Positions 1 through 10,477 are shown, counted from the stretch's first letter. The stretch is 64,000 nt of DNA from Yimella lutea (GCF_006715095.1 NZ_VFMO01000001.1:930001-994000), one strand, 5' to 3'. The notes: generated by a model from the sequence alone, not told the origin. A program made the numbers and translations.

Positions 1-515
1 GACGTGTTCCGCGGGCGACGTCGTTGATCAACCAGGTTTCCGCTCGTGCACTCTCGGCCAAGACCTACACCGATTGGTCGCACATCGTGTACCCGACCGA
101 GCGTGACGTCGTCTTCCGCGAGACCGAGTTCTCCGTGCCCCGAGCCGACGCCGTCGAGGTGTTGCAGCGCCTGGACGAGTGGCACCGTGCGCACCCGTCG
201 ACCACCTGCTTCCCGGTCGAGGTACGTTTCACGGGGCCGGACGACGTCTGGCTGTCGACCTCCTACGACCGCGAGTCGGCGTACATCGCCGTGCACCAGT
301 TCCGCACGCGTCCGCACGAGGAGTACTTCGCGGCGTTCTGGGACATCCTTCGCGATCACGAGGCGCGCCCGCACTGGGGCAAGATGCACGAGCTCGGCGC
401 CGACGATCTGCGCAAGGTGTACCCGAAGTTCGACGACTTCGTGGCCGTGCGTGACCGACTCGACCCGCAGCGGGTGTTCACCAACCCCTACCTCGACCGC
501 GTCCTCGGCGCCTGA
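1..515 (+). CDS. FAD-linked sugar-lactone oxidase, C-terminal part (cut by window edge)
   Basis: The reading frame is open from base 3, so this is the 3' end of a gene starting before the window. The roughly 170 visible residues resemble the C-terminal substrate domain of the D-arabinono-1,4-lactone oxidase/FAD-binding oxidase family: an HWGK motif at about residue 120 of the visible part, followed by a closing stretch ending RLDPQRVFTNPYLDRVLG, typical of the family end (R-D-P-x-x-x-F-x-N-x-Y). The FAD-binding half is outside the window. The family oxidises aldono-lactones or related polyols with FAD. The exact substrate cannot be told from this part. The TTG at 24 is not a real start. Confidence 0.75.
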   Translation, partial: RVPRATSLINQVSARALSAKTYTDWSHIVYPTERDVVFRETEFSVPRADAVEVLQRLDEWHRAHPSTTCFPVEVRFTGPDDVWLSTSYDRESAYIAVHQFRTRPHEEYFAAFWDILRDHEARPHWGKMHELGADDLRKVYPKFDDFVAVRDRLDPQRVFTNPYLDRVLGA

Positions 516-525
516 TCATCTCTGG

Positions 526-570
526 TGGTTGAGCCGTACGCCTGAGCGACGAAGGCGTACGCGCCGAAAT
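526..570 (+). repeat. Dispersed TGGTTGAGCC hairpin repeat, copy 1
   Basis: A TGGTTGAGCC box (526-535) is followed by a perfect stem GTACGCCT (536-543) / AGGCGTAC (553-560) with a 9-base loop ending ACGA, then GCCGAAA. The same box, stem length and loop length recur at 47811-47855, so this is a dispersed repeat. It lies between the oxidase end and the convergent rarD-like gene and may also end transcription. Confidence 0.6.
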
Positions 571-625
571 CTCTGCAGCGAACGAAGCGAATAGAGCATC
601 GAACCGCTTCGGACGTGCAGGTCTC

Positions 626-1576
626 TCAGACGCTTGCGTTTCGCGCCGATCTCGCCGACCGTCGGGAGCGGCCTGCGCTGGCGAGCGAGTCGGCGCTGAG
701 GACGGCGAGGGCCAGCCAGACGATCGCGAAGCCGATCCAGCGTGCGGTTGACAGCTGTTCGCCGAGGAACAGCACCGCACAGAGCAGTTGCAGCACCGGC
801 GTGACGAACTGCAGCAGCCCGATGGTGACCAGCGGGACGCGTGACGCGGCGGCAGCGAACAGCAGCAACGGGATGGCGGTCGCGATACCGGACGACGCGA
901 GCCACAGCGTGTGACCGGCGCCCTCGGAGCCGAACGTGGTGTCGCCGCGTGCGGCGAGCAGGAAGAGTGCGACCAGCGCGATCGGGGACAGGATGGCCGT
1001 CTCGGCCGCCAGGCTCTCGAACGCCGACAGTGATCCGCCGATGCGCTTCTTCGCCAGACCGTAGGAGGCGAAGCTGCACGCGAGCACCAGTGAGATCCAC
1101 GGGAACGTGCCGCCCTCGACGGTGAGGTACAGGCAGGCCACCGCGCCGATCGCGACGGCGATCCACTGCAACGGGCGCAGCTTCTCGCGCAGCACGACCA
1201 CGCCGAGTGCGATCGTCACCAACGGGTTGAGGAAGTAGCCGAGGGACGCTTGGCTGGTGCGTCCGGTGTTGACCGCGTAGACGTAGACCAGCCAGTTGGT
1301 CGCGATGAGCAGGCTGGCGATCGTCACCAGTGCCAATCGGCGCTTGTCGCGAATCAGCTTGCGGATGAACGCGGTTCGTCGCAACACCACGACGCCGATC
1401 GCGCAGACGACGAGCGTCCACAGGATGCGGTGGACCAGGATCTCCCAGGCGCCCGCCGGCAGCAGTCGGTGGAAGTAGAGCGGAAACGCGCCCCAGAGCA
1501 GGTAAGCCGCGAACCCGTAGACCGTGCCCTTGCTGACCTCGTCCCGTTCGTGCCTCACCAGTGAACGGTAGGGCAT
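626..1576 (-). CDS. rarD: RarD-type EamA/DMT-superfamily permease
   Basis: A 316-residue integral membrane protein with about ten hydrophobic segments, the length of the RarD branch of the drug/metabolite transporter superfamily. Family hallmarks are the early GFAAYLLWGAFPLYF segment, HRILW near residue 50, GYFLNPLVTIALGVVVLREKL in the first half, and the second-half LLQFVTPVLQLL-LGE block. It probably exports small metabolites or drugs; RarD substrates are poorly defined. The first 15 residues are polar and the Shine-Dalgarno sequence is weak, so the true start could be a little downstream. It is convergent with the oxidase and divergent from the enoyl-CoA hydratase remnant. Confidence 0.8.
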   Translation of the reverse strand: MPYRSLVRHERDEVSKGTVYGFAAYLLWGAFPLYFHRLLPAGAWEILVHRILWTLVVCAIGVVVLRRTAFIRKLIRDKRRLALVTIASLLIATNWLVYVYAVNTGRTSQASLGYFLNPLVTIALGVVVLREKLRPLQWIAVAIGAVACLYLTVEGGTFPWISLVLACSFASYGLAKKRIGGSLSAFESLAAETAILSPIALVALFLLAARGDTTFGSEGAGHTLWLASSGIATAIPLLLFAAAASRVPLVTIGLLQFVTPVLQLLCAVLFLGEQLSTARWIGFAIVWLALAVLSADSLASAGRSRRSARSARNASV

Positions 1577-1635
1577 CGATCGGCTGCCTATCGAACCGTT
1601 TCAGCCGCTGATCACGGCGCGGCAGGATGGGCGCC

Positions 1636-2070
1636 ATGACCGTGAACCTCACCATCGACGACCACGTCGAGGTGATCGAGTGGAACCGTCCGCCGGCCAA
1701 CCATTTCGATCGCGAACTGCTGGTCTCGATCGCGGACGCGGGCGGGCGCGCGCAGGACGAGGGTGCACGGGCCGTCGTGCTGGCGTCCGTCGGCAAGCAC
1801 TTCTGCGCCGACGTCGACTTCGCCGCCGGACAGATCCGGGCCGACCCGCACGGTGCGATCTCGGCGTTGTACGAAGCGGGCAAACGGATCTTCGCGCTCG
1901 AGATTCCGGTGGTGGCGGCGGTGCAAGGTGCCGCGGTCGGCGGCGGACTCGGGCTGGCCTGCGCAGCGGATTTCCGGGTCGCGACCGCGCGACTCATGCA
2001 GACCGCCGACGCGGCGGCGGGTATCGAGGCATCACTCGCGCGCGAAACGCCGAGGTTCGAGGGCCGCTGA
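1636..2070 (+). pseudogene. Enoyl-CoA hydratase/isomerase gene with internal deletion
   Basis: The ORF encodes 144 residues; crotonase-family enzymes are normally about 255-270. The first 115 residues are a good crotonase N-terminal half, including the oxyanion-hole region VQGAAVGGGLGLACAADFRVAT. The next residues jump to a stretch, TADAAAGIEASLARETPRF, that looks like the extreme C-terminus of the same family (E-G-x-x-A-x-x-x-x-R-x-P-x-F). About 110 central residues, including the second catalytic region, are missing, and the frame is kept. I infer an in-frame deletion that leaves an inactive remnant. The ATG at 1636 has a GGCAGG sequence upstream; the ATG at 1627 lies too close to it. Confidence 0.7.
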
Positions 2071-2157
2071 AGCGTTGGTGACCGTGCGCTGAAACCCGGT
2101 GAGTTCGAACGAGAACCCCGGCAACGAGTGGTTCGGGCTGCGTGACGGTGCTGTTTC

Positions 2158-2215
2158 AGGCGGTTCCGTATCGCCTTCCGGCGGGGGCCTTTCGAGGTGT
2201 CCAGCTTTCAAGCAG
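2158..2215 (-). repeat. Repeat copy A (inverted)
   Basis: Read on the minus strand this matches 2461-2519 over about 58 bases with few differences. It contains GGACACCTCGAAA and GCCGGAAGGCGATACG. It forms the left outer arm of the large palindrome. Confidence 0.75.
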
Positions 2216-2311
2216 GCTTTGGACGGGAGGGGCCGCGGCCTTGCTGTCCCACCTCACTACCTGACGGGCGCACGTCCGGAAAGTCTGCGCAGGAAACGTA
2301 CAAGCGCCCAG

Positions 2312-2357
2312 GCTGCGTCCGGATGCGCACGTTATAACGTGCGCGTCCGGACGCAGC
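2312..2357. repeat. 46-base near-perfect palindrome
   Basis: The 23-base left arm (2312-2334) and right arm (2335-2357) are reverse complements except for one T/G position (2324/2345). The centre is GTTATAAC and there is no loop. It could form a long hairpin and may act as a bidirectional terminator between the crotonase remnant and korB, although no T-run follows. Confidence 0.8.
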
Positions 2358-2460
2358 GCGGGCATGTGTACGCAACCTGCGCGCCTGTACATAAGGTGCG
2401 CATCGTTGACGACCTGAGGACGCGCGAATGCCGAAAACGCACCATCCCGCCTCCCTCAAG

Positions 2461-2519
2461 CCGCTTGAAAACCGGACACCTCGAAACGCCGGCCGCCGGA
2501 AGGCGATACGAAACCGCCT
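2461..2519 (+). repeat. Repeat copy B
   Basis: The right outer arm of the large palindrome. It lies exactly 120 bases upstream of copy C, and the similarity extends upstream into 2431-2460. Confidence 0.75.
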
Positions 2520-2580
2520 ACGGGCAAACCACCCAGGACGCAACGAGCACCGAAAACCGGCCATCCCGTCTCCTTCGTAG

Positions 2581-2632
2581 CCGCCTGAAAACCCGACACC
2601 TCAAAAAGCCGGCCGCCGGAAGGTGATACGGA
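2581..2632 (+). repeat. Repeat copy C
   Basis: A direct repeat of copy B at an exact 120-base offset, sharing GCCGGCCGCCGGAAGG and the flanking CGACACCTC block. Similarity also extends upstream to about 2551. It ends 15 bases before the korB stop. Confidence 0.75.
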
Positions 2633-2647
2633 ATCAGCAGAAGAGGT

Positions 2648-3727
2648 TCAGCGGGTGTTGACGTCCCAGGTGTCGGCACCGGACAGCAGTTGCTGCAGGT
2701 CGGCGTCGGCCACCTGTTCGCCGCCGGTGGCCTGGTCGATCTGGGCGCGTACACGGTCGTCGTACGTCGGCACCTCGACCTGGCGGAAGATGCCCATCGG
2801 TACGTGCGCGAACGACGGGTCGTCCAGCCGCGACAGCGCGAACGCGAGACCGAGGTCGGTGGGGTCGTGGTGGACGATGCGATTCGGATCGGCGTCCGAC
2901 TCGGGAACGACGGCGAGAGAACCGTTCTCGGCGCTGACGACCACGCGCACGTCGTCGCCGGTGCCGGCACGGACGGGTTCGCCGGGCACGAGGTGCAACA
3001 GGCGCGCGGTCGCCTCGTCACGGTCCTTCAGCAGTTCGAAGGCGCCGTCGTTGAAGATCGGGCAGTTTTGGTAGATCTCCACCAGCGACGTACCGCGGTG
3101 TGCCGCAGCGGCTTTCAGCGTCTCGGTGAGGTGCTTGCGGTCGGAGTCCATGGTGCGGGCGACGAACGTGCCCTCGGCTCCGAGCGCCAGCGAGACCGGG
3201 TTGAACGGCCGGTCCACCGAACCGGCGGGCGACGACTTCGTCACGGCACCGACGTCCGAGGTGGGGGAGTACTGACCCTTGGTGAGGCCGTAGATCTTGT
3301 TGTTGAACAACAGGATCTTCAGGTTCACATTGCGGCGCAGCGCGTGGATCAGGTGGTTGCCACCGATCGACAGCGCGTCGCCGTCACCGGTCACGACCCA
3401 CACCGACAGGTCACCGCGCGAGGTGGCGAGCCCGGTCGCGATGGCCGGGGCGCGGCCGTGGATCGAGTGCATGCCGTAGGTGTCGAGGTAGTACGGGAAA
3501 CGGCTGGAGCAACCGATGCCGGAGACGAACACGATGTTCTCGCGCTTGAGGCCGAGTTCGGGAAGGAAGCCCTGGACGGCGGCGAGGATCGCGTAATCGC
3601 CGCAGCCAGGGCACCAGCGCACTTCCTGATCGGAGGTGAAGTCCTTCTTGGTCTGCTTCGCGTCGGTGGTCGGGACGCCGGCGGTGCCGCCGCCGATGGT
3701 GGCGGGCATGCCCAGGTCGATGCTCAC
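2648..3727 (-). CDS. korB: 2-oxoacid:ferredoxin oxidoreductase, beta subunit
   Basis: The 359-residue TPP-binding beta subunit. It shows WCPGCGDY (about 38-45) and SGIGCSSR (about 69-76), whose cysteines bind the 4Fe-4S cluster, and the TPP/Mg motif GDGDALSIGGNHL followed by NN (about 114-140). With KorA it would decarboxylate 2-oxoglutarate, or a related 2-oxoacid, to the acyl-CoA while reducing ferredoxin in the cytoplasm. Its start overlaps the korA stop by 4 bases (ATGA), so the two are translationally coupled. The residues do not prove substrate choice; 2-oxoglutarate is the usual assignment for actinobacterial pairs of this architecture. Confidence 0.92.
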   Translation of the reverse strand: MSIDLGMPATIGGGTAGVPTTDAKQTKKDFTSDQEVRWCPGCGDYAILAAVQGFLPELGLKRENIVFVSGIGCSSRFPYYLDTYGMHSIHGRAPAIATGLATSRGDLSVWVVTGDGDALSIGGNHLIHALRRNVNLKILLFNNKIYGLTKGQYSPTSDVGAVTKSSPAGSVDRPFNPVSLALGAEGTFVARTMDSDRKHLTETLKAAAAHRGTSLVEIYQNCPIFNDGAFELLKDRDEATARLLHLVPGEPVRAGTGDDVRVVVSAENGSLAVVPESDADPNRIVHHDPTDLGLAFALSRLDDPSFAHVPMGIFRQVEVPTYDDRVRAQIDQATGGEQVADADLQQLLSGADTWDVNTR

Positions 3728-5592
3728 TGCGAGACCCCCTCGAGGTGTTCGGTGATGACGGTGGCGAGTTCAGTTGCGGTGAAAGGCAATCCGCGAACGG
3801 CGGTGTGCGACTTGATGTCGACGAGGTACTTGCTGCGCAGCAGCATCGCGAGCTGGCCGAGGTTCATCTCCGGCACGATCACCCGGTCGTATGACTTGAG
3901 CACGGTTCCGAGGTTCGCCGGGAACGGGTTCAGGTGGCGGACGTGTGCGGTGGCCAGTTCGGCGCCGCCGGCACGCACCAGCCGTGCCGCGGCCTGGATC
4001 GGTCCGTAGGTCGAACCCCAGCCGAGCACCAGCACCTTGGCCTTGCCGCTCGGGTCGTCGACCTCGACGTCGGGCACCTCGATGCCGGCGATCTTGGCGG
4101 CGCGGGTGCGCACCATGTGGTCGTGGTTGGCCGGGTCGTAGCTGATGTTGCCGGTGATGTCGGCCTTCTCGATACCGCCGACGCGGTGCTCGAGACCGGG
4201 GGTGCCGGGCACGGCCCACGGCCGAGCGAGCGTCTCCGGATCGCGCTTGTAGCCGTGGAAGACCGGTTTGCCGTCGGCGTCCACGTCGTTGGGCTCGGTG
4301 GTGAATTCGACTGTCAGATCGGGCAGTTCGTCCACGGATGGCACCAGCCATGGCTCGGAACCATTCGCCAGGTAACCGTCGGACAGCACGATGACCGGGG
4401 TGCGGTACTTCGTGGCCATGCGAACGGCGTCCAGCGCGGCGTCGAAACAGTCGATCGGGGTGCACGGCGCGATGACGGCCACGGGGGACTCGCCGTTGCG
4501 GCCGAACATCGCCTGCAGCAGGTCTGATTGTTCGGTCTTGGTCGGCAGGCCGGTGGACGGGCCACCGCGCTGCACGTCGACGATCACCAGGGGCAGTTCG
4601 AGGGAGACCGCGAGGCCGATGGTCTCGGCCTTGAGCGCGAGGCCGGGTCCGCTGGTCGTGGTGACACCCAGCGACCCACCGAACGACGCGCCGAGTGCGG
4701 CACCGACAGCGGCGATCTCGTCCTCGGCCTGCAGCGTCATGACGTTGAAGCGCTTGAGCCCCGACAGGGTGTGCAGCAGATCGGACGCCGGCGTGATCGG
4801 GTAGCTGCCGAGTGTCAGCGGGATGCCCGCACGGTGCGACGCAGCCACCAATCCGTAGGCAAGAGCTACGTTTCCGGTGATGTTGCGGTAGGTGCCCTGC
4901 GGCATCGGGGCCGGCGCGATCTCGTACTGGACTCCGAACGCCTCGGTCGTCTCGCCGTACGCGTGACCGGCGTGCAATGCCTTGATGTTGGCGGCGAGGA
5001 TGTCGGGCAACTTGGCGAACTTGGTGGACAGGAACTTCTCGGTGCCCTCCAGCGGACGCGAGTACATCCACGACAGCAGGCCGAGCGCGAACATGTTCTT
5101 CGCGCGTTCCTTGTCCTTGCGGCTCAGGCTCTCGAACTCCTGCAGCGCCTCGACGGTGATCGAGGTCAGCGGGACAGGGTGCACCTGCCATGAGGCGAGG
5201 GATTCATCGTCCAACGGGCTGGCGGTGTAACCGACCTTGGCCAGGTTGCGCTTGGTGAACTCGTCGGTGTTGACGATGACCGTCGCGCCGCGTGGCAGAT
5301 CACCCAGATTCGCTTTGAGTGCAGCGGGATTCATCGCCACGAGCACGTCGGGCGCGTCACCCGGGGTGAGCACGTCGTGGTCGGCGAAGTGCAACTGGAA
5401 GCTGGAGACACCCGGCAGCGTGCCCTGGGGCGCGCGGATCTCGGCGGGGAAGTTGGGCAACGTCGACAGGTCGTTGCCGAGGGAGGCCGTCTCGGCGGTG
5501 AATCGGTCACCGGTCAACTGCATGCCGTCGCCGGAGTCGCCGGCGAAACGAATGACCACACGGTCGAGTGCTTGGGACTGCTTGCTGCTCAC
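3724..5592 (-). CDS. korA: 2-oxoacid:ferredoxin oxidoreductase, fused gamma-alpha subunit
   Basis: A 622-residue protein with an N-terminal gamma domain (GDSGDGMQLTGDRF near residue 20, to about residue 190) fused to the alpha/pyrimidine-binding domain, marked by SYPITPASDLLH (about 268-280) and the TTTSGPGLALKAET segment. The C-terminal domain II follows from about residue 490. This gamma-alpha fusion is the usual actinobacterial KorA layout. It is the first gene of a korAB operon. The 170-base upstream gap, shared with a divergent gene, holds small inverted repeats that could be operators. No separate ferredoxin gene is adjacent. Its ferredoxin could feed the complex I-like operon 6 kb away. 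Confidence 0.92.
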   Translation of the reverse strand: MSSKQSQALDRVVIRFAGDSGDGMQLTGDRFTAETASLGNDLSTLPNFPAEIRAPQGTLPGVSSFQLHFADHDVLTPGDAPDVLVAMNPAALKANLGDLPRGATVIVNTDEFTKRNLAKVGYTASPLDDESLASWQVHPVPLTSITVEALQEFESLSRKDKERAKNMFALGLLSWMYSRPLEGTEKFLSTKFAKLPDILAANIKALHAGHAYGETTEAFGVQYEIAPAPMPQGTYRNITGNVALAYGLVAASHRAGIPLTLGSYPITPASDLLHTLSGLKRFNVMTLQAEDEIAAVGAALGASFGGSLGVTTTSGPGLALKAETIGLAVSLELPLVIVDVQRGGPSTGLPTKTEQSDLLQAMFGRNGESPVAVIAPCTPIDCFDAALDAVRMATKYRTPVIVLSDGYLANGSEPWLVPSVDELPDLTVEFTTEPNDVDADGKPVFHGYKRDPETLARPWAVPGTPGLEHRVGGIEKADITGNISYDPANHDHMVRTRAAKIAGIEVPDVEVDDPSGKAKVLVLGWGSTYGPIQAAARLVRAGGAELATAHVRHLNPFPANLGTVLKSYDRVIVPEMNLGQLAMLLRSKYLVDIKSHTAVRGLPFTATELATVITEHLEGVSQ

Positions 5593-5639
5593 TGGACCCG
5601 TCTTCTTCGAGGTTCGCGTTCGCGGAGGTTGGTTCGCGA

Positions 5640-5655
5640 GTTAGGAGGTGCTAAC
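5640..5655. promoter_or_regulatory. Inverted repeat GTTAG-N6-CTAAC upstream of korA
   Basis: A perfect 5-base inverted repeat, 48 bases before the korA start, in the korA/pseudogene divergent region. A second small inverted repeat, TAAC-N5-GTTA, lies at 5714-5726. They may be binding sites for a regulator of korAB. No regulator gene is adjacent. Confidence 0.3.
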
Positions 5656-5754
5656 CCACAACGGTACGCCTGTGTCCGAGAAACACCGGAATCCGTCCGC
5701 GTTATGAAATTCCTAACGCAACGTTATACATACGTCGAGGGTGAGTGCCGCACA

Positions 5755-5760
5755 TAGGGT
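5755..5760 (+). promoter_or_regulatory. Leaderless-type -10 box TAGGGT
   Basis: A TANNNT hexamer ending 6 bases before the GTG at 5767. This is the spacing expected when transcription starts at the start codon. Confidence 0.45.
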
Positions 5761-5766
5761 CAACGT

Positions 5767-5996
5767 GTGGGTTGGTGGGACACGTACGTCCCGGACGCGG
5801 GCAAGCAGCCGCTCGCGCTCTGCTTGATCGCGTTCCTGCTGACCTTCCTCGCCACCCGCGTCGTCACCCGGATGATTCGCGACGGTAGGGGACCGTTCAA
5901 GAACAACGTCCGGGACGACGGTCTGCACATCCATGGTTCGGTGATCTGGTGGCCGGCAGTCCGAGTGCCGACACCAAGGCGCCGGACGTCGACTGA
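5767..5996 (+). pseudogene. Membrane-protein gene with its middle deleted
   Basis: From the GTG at 5767 the frame gives a short N-terminus, a hydrophobic segment (ALCLIAFLLTFLATRVV) and basic residues, then GPFKNNVRDDGLHIH. In actinobacterial integral membrane proteins of this type, as I recall them, a second His and further transmembrane segments follow LHIH. Here the family resemblance stops at about 5935. In another frame the next bases read AGSPSADTKAPDVD then stop at 5994-5996, which looks like an ordinary protein C-terminus. I infer an internal deletion with loss of frame. The original frame runs on across ureD on the opposite strand and is not meaningful there. The remnant ends one base before the ureD stop. 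Confidence 0.55.
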
Positions 5997-6686
5997 TCAC
6001 TGCCAGCACGCGAAAACGCCTCGTCGCCGAGGCGATTCGTACGTGCGATGGATTGCTCCAGGGGTAGCGAGTTCGAAGATGTCGGTCGCCGGGGATGGGC
6101 GTCGGCCGACGATCGTGACCGTGTCGATCGTGCGGTGCTCGCCCAGATACCCGGGCAGGTCGCGATGGGAATCGTCGAGAACGAGGTGTTCCACAACGGC
6201 AGGCCGGGCGGCGTGCTCGATGAGGGTCTCGCAGTGCAGTTCGCCGCCGTGCTCACCGTGCCTGCCCAGACGGACGGCGTCGCGCATGAGTAGTTCGCCT
6301 CCTTCGGCCACGGCTGCATGCAATGAGCGGTGCACGATTGCACCGTCGCACACCACGAGCGGTTCACCCCACCAGTGCAGGCTCGCGCCGGATGCGACGG
6401 TGAGGCGCGTCGTCCAACGAGCGCTGTGTCCCTGGCCGTCGTACGCCACGGTGGCGGCGACGTCGGTGAGGTCGAGTCGTACACCCTCACCCACCACGAC
6501 CTCGAGCACGACGTGGTCACCGCCGAGGAGTAGGGCCTCGGTCGCGACCAGGGTGATGCTCAGCCGGTGACCTTGCTGGTGGGTGATGCGCGGCGACAGG
6601 ACACCGGTGCGCATCCTCGTCCGGACGGTGTCTCCAGCGGGGTGTACCTCGATGCGGGTGGTGCGCGGTTCAGTGACTGTGGGCAC
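5997..6686 (-). CDS. ureD: Urease accessory protein UreD
   Basis: A 229-residue UreD/UreH-family protein, at or slightly below family length. It carries a typical core, [19 protein letters not shown], and a later [18 protein letters not shown] segment. UreD binds apo-urease with UreF and UreG during nickel insertion. It is the last gene of the operon. Its GTG start lies within the end of ureG, giving a 17-base overlap. Its stop abuts the remains of a disrupted membrane-protein gene, so the deletion there came close to ureD but left it complete. Confidence 0.85.
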   Translation of the reverse strand: MPTVTEPRTTRIEVHPAGDTVRTRMRTGVLSPRITHQQGHRLSITLVATEALLLGGDHVVLEVVVGEGVRLDLTDVAATVAYDGQGHSARWTTRLTVASGASLHWWGEPLVVCDGAIVHRSLHAAVAEGGELLMRDAVRLGRHGEHGGELHCETLIEHAARPAVVEHLVLDDSHRDLPGYLGEHRTIDTVTIVGRRPSPATDIFELATPGAIHRTYESPRRRGVFACWQ

Positions 6687-7401
6687 CGGCGCTCGCGTGT
6701 TCGTGGGTGGTGCCGTCGGCGTGCGAATGCGGAGCCATCGGACCCGGGTCGATCGCCTGGTGATCGCCCGCCCGGTAGGCGGCGAGGGTGGTGAGTACCC
6801 AGTCGGTGAGGGACTGCACGGACGCCGGATCGTTGCGCGACAGGGCGATCACCGGTTGGCCGTCGCGGGCTACCTCGCCCTCGCGCCGCATCAGGTGCGC
6901 ATCGACGCCGACGAACGGCGCGAGGTCGGTCTTGTTGACGATCAACATGTCGGCACGGGCGATGCCAGGGCCGCCCTTGCGGACGACGTCGCCGCCTCCC
7001 GCGACGTCGAGCACGAAGATCTGCGCATCGACGAGGGCCGGGCTGAAGGTTGCGGTGAGGTTGTCGCCGCCGGACTCGATCAACACGAGTTCCATTCCGG
7101 GGTAATCGGATTCGAGATCCTCGACGGCGGTCGCATTGGCCGTGATGTCGTCCCGGATCGCGGTGTGCGGGCACGCCCCGGTCTCCACGGCACGGATCCG
7201 GTCGGCGTCGAGCACGCCGGCGGCGCGCAGCATTCGGGCGTCCTCGTCGGTGTAGATGTCGTTGGTGATCACACCGAGGTCGAGCTGGGTGCCGAGTTCG
7301 CGGCAGAGCAGTCCGATGAGTGACGACTTGCCGGTGCCGACCGGTCCGGCAACGCCGAGTCGCATTGCGCGAGAGGGGTTTTCAAGCATGATGTCAGGCA
7401 C
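6670..7401 (-). CDS. ureG: Urease accessory GTPase UreG
   Basis: A 243-residue SIMIBI-class GTPase. The P-loop GPVGTGKSS is at 19-27, followed by the switch stretch [10 protein letters not shown], the metal-binding CPH of [13 protein letters not shown], and the guanine-specificity motif NKTD. GTP hydrolysis drives nickel delivery to urease. The C-terminus is unusually histidine-rich (seven His in the last 20 residues), a likely nickel-binding tail. Many actinobacterial operons lack the nickel chaperone UreE, and none is present here, so the tail may partly fill that role. It overlaps ureF by 8 bases and ureD by 17. Confidence 0.95.
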   Translation of the reverse strand: MPDIMLENPSRAMRLGVAGPVGTGKSSLIGLLCRELGTQLDLGVITNDIYTDEDARMLRAAGVLDADRIRAVETGACPHTAIRDDITANATAVEDLESDYPGMELVLIESGGDNLTATFSPALVDAQIFVLDVAGGGDVVRKGGPGIARADMLIVNKTDLAPFVGVDAHLMRREGEVARDGQPVIALSRNDPASVQSLTDWVLTTLAAYRAGDHQAIDPGPMAPHSHADGTTHEHASAGAHSH

Positions 7402-8028
7402 GGAAGAGTCTCCTGGTGTGGGTGGGATGGGCGTGCTGCCACAGCTCCAACAGCGGGGCGGTTGCAGCCGGGAGGTGGTCGGGCGAGGTCAGTTCGCGTA
7501 CCGCGTCGACCACTTCGTCGATCTCGTCGGCAACGCCGAGCGACCAGCCGACGGTGTCGATCGGGTCGAGTGGCGCGAGTTTCAGGGCGGCGGACGCAAC
7601 CGCCTGCACCTCGTCATGGCACACGACGCGGGCGGTCTCCTCCGCGTCCAGACTCCAATGTGCGGCGAGCAGACCGACGGCGACCGGACGAGGGACGTCC
7701 GTGCGGCGATTCCAGCGAGCGTCCAGCCCGCCGCGTACGCCGAGCCGAAGGTAGCCGCGGGCAGCCTGGCAGGACGCCTCGCGCACCACGTGGCTGGGCG
7801 TGCGTGCGTTCCAGGCGCTGATGACGTCCTCGACACGTTCAGGGTCGGCGCGGGTCACCACCGCCGTCGCCGCGTCCACCCGAATGCTGGTGCGCAGGCG
7901 AGCGACGAGGAAGTGTTCGATCTCGGCCTCGGGCATTCCTGCCAGAAGGGCCGGCTCGAGGGCGCCGGATTGGGTATGGCCGCCGGTGGGCAGACGCGCA
8001 TCGGCGAGCAGCAGTGCGTGACTGGACA

Positions 8029-8029
<1 letters not shown>
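7394..8029 (-). CDS. ureF: Urease accessory protein UreF
   Basis: A 211-residue all-helical UreF-family protein, beginning [20 protein letters not shown], where LLxADxxLPxGG is the conserved family start. UreF bridges UreD and UreG and controls the UreG GTPase during urease activation. The ATG overlaps the ureC stop by one base (TGATG), so it is translationally coupled. The reading frame continues upstream across ureC, but no family sequence lies there, so the ATG at 8029 is chosen. Confidence 0.88.
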
Positions 8030-9734
<1,705 letters not shown>

Positions 9735-9738
<4 letters not shown>

Positions 9739-10355
9739 CGCGCGTTCTGCTTCACCTGCAGGCCGGCCACCACGCGTTCGCCGCGCAGGCTGACGGCACT
9801 CACCTCGCGGGAAACGCCCGGTTCGAATCGGACGGACGTGCCGCTCGGCACATCGAGCCGGAACCCCTGCGCCGCAGCGCGATCGAACTCGAGTGCCGGA
9901 TTGGTGTCGGGCAGGTGGAAGTGCGAGCCGACTTGGATCGGACGGTCACCGGTGTTCGTGAGGGTGAGCGAGATGCGCTCGTCGGCCGGACGCGGATTGA
10001 TTTCTCGCTCGGTCTGCGCCGGTCTGGTTGCGCCGGGCGCTTCGGCCGACCCGCCTTGCACGGGATGGTGCAAGGTGACCAGCTTGCGTCCGTCCGGGAA
10101 AGTCGCCTCGACCTGGACGTCGTGAATCATCTCGGCGACGCCGTTCATCACCTGGTCGGCCGTGAGCACCTCGCGTCCTTCCTCCATCAATTGCGTCACC
10201 GACGCTCCGTCACGAGCGTGTTCGATCACCCAGGTCGACAGCAGTGCTACGGACTCGGGGTGGTTGAGCTTCACCCCGCGCGCGAGCCGGTCGCGGGCCA
10301 CCATGCCGGCCACGGCCAGCAGCAGCTTCTCGGTGTCGGAGGGCATCAGGTGCAT
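9735..10355 (-). CDS. ureAB: Urease gamma-beta fusion subunit
   Basis: One polypeptide carries UreA (gamma, about residues 1-100; [12 protein letters not shown] and [21 protein letters not shown]) and UreB (beta, from about residue 112; [30 protein letters not shown]) joined by a short linker. Gamma-beta fusions are known in several bacterial groups. I chose the ATG at 10355 because UreA proteins typically start M-x-L-x-P; a TTG six codons upstream is possible. It is the first gene of ureAB-C-F-G-D, and all downstream junctions overlap. No nickel transporter or urea transporter gene lies in the window. Confidence 0.92.
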
Positions 10356-10477
10356 GACGGGTGACTCTGGCAAGCGGATATGTCAGGGATGTTTCGTGGT
10401 CGTTCCGGCGGTGGAAAGACTCGGCCGAGAGGTGGCGCGCGTGATCAGGCGCGTCTGTCAATGGCATGATTCGCGCT

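Larger units (their letters stand above)
2071..2647. other. Non-coding palindromic repeat block between convergent genes
   Basis: No credible gene is present on either strand. The block contains one inverted and two direct copies of a repeat of about 60-85 bases, centred on a 46-base near-perfect palindrome. Sequence left and right of the centre also matches as imperfect inverted repeats, for example around 2290-2300 and 2370-2385. Roughly 2158-2519 is therefore one large degenerate palindrome. It separates the crotonase remnant (+) from korB (-). Confidence 0.7.

Noticed and set aside
516-1997. 493-residue minus-strand frame
   Set aside because: It runs across rarD and the crotonase remnant in a different frame, is extremely Arg/Ala/Pro-rich and has no family features; a GC-rich shadow.
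5767-6570. 267-residue reading of the 5767 frame as one gene
   Set aside because: Beyond about 5960 it is antisense to ureD and loses family resemblance; only the first part is a gene remnant.
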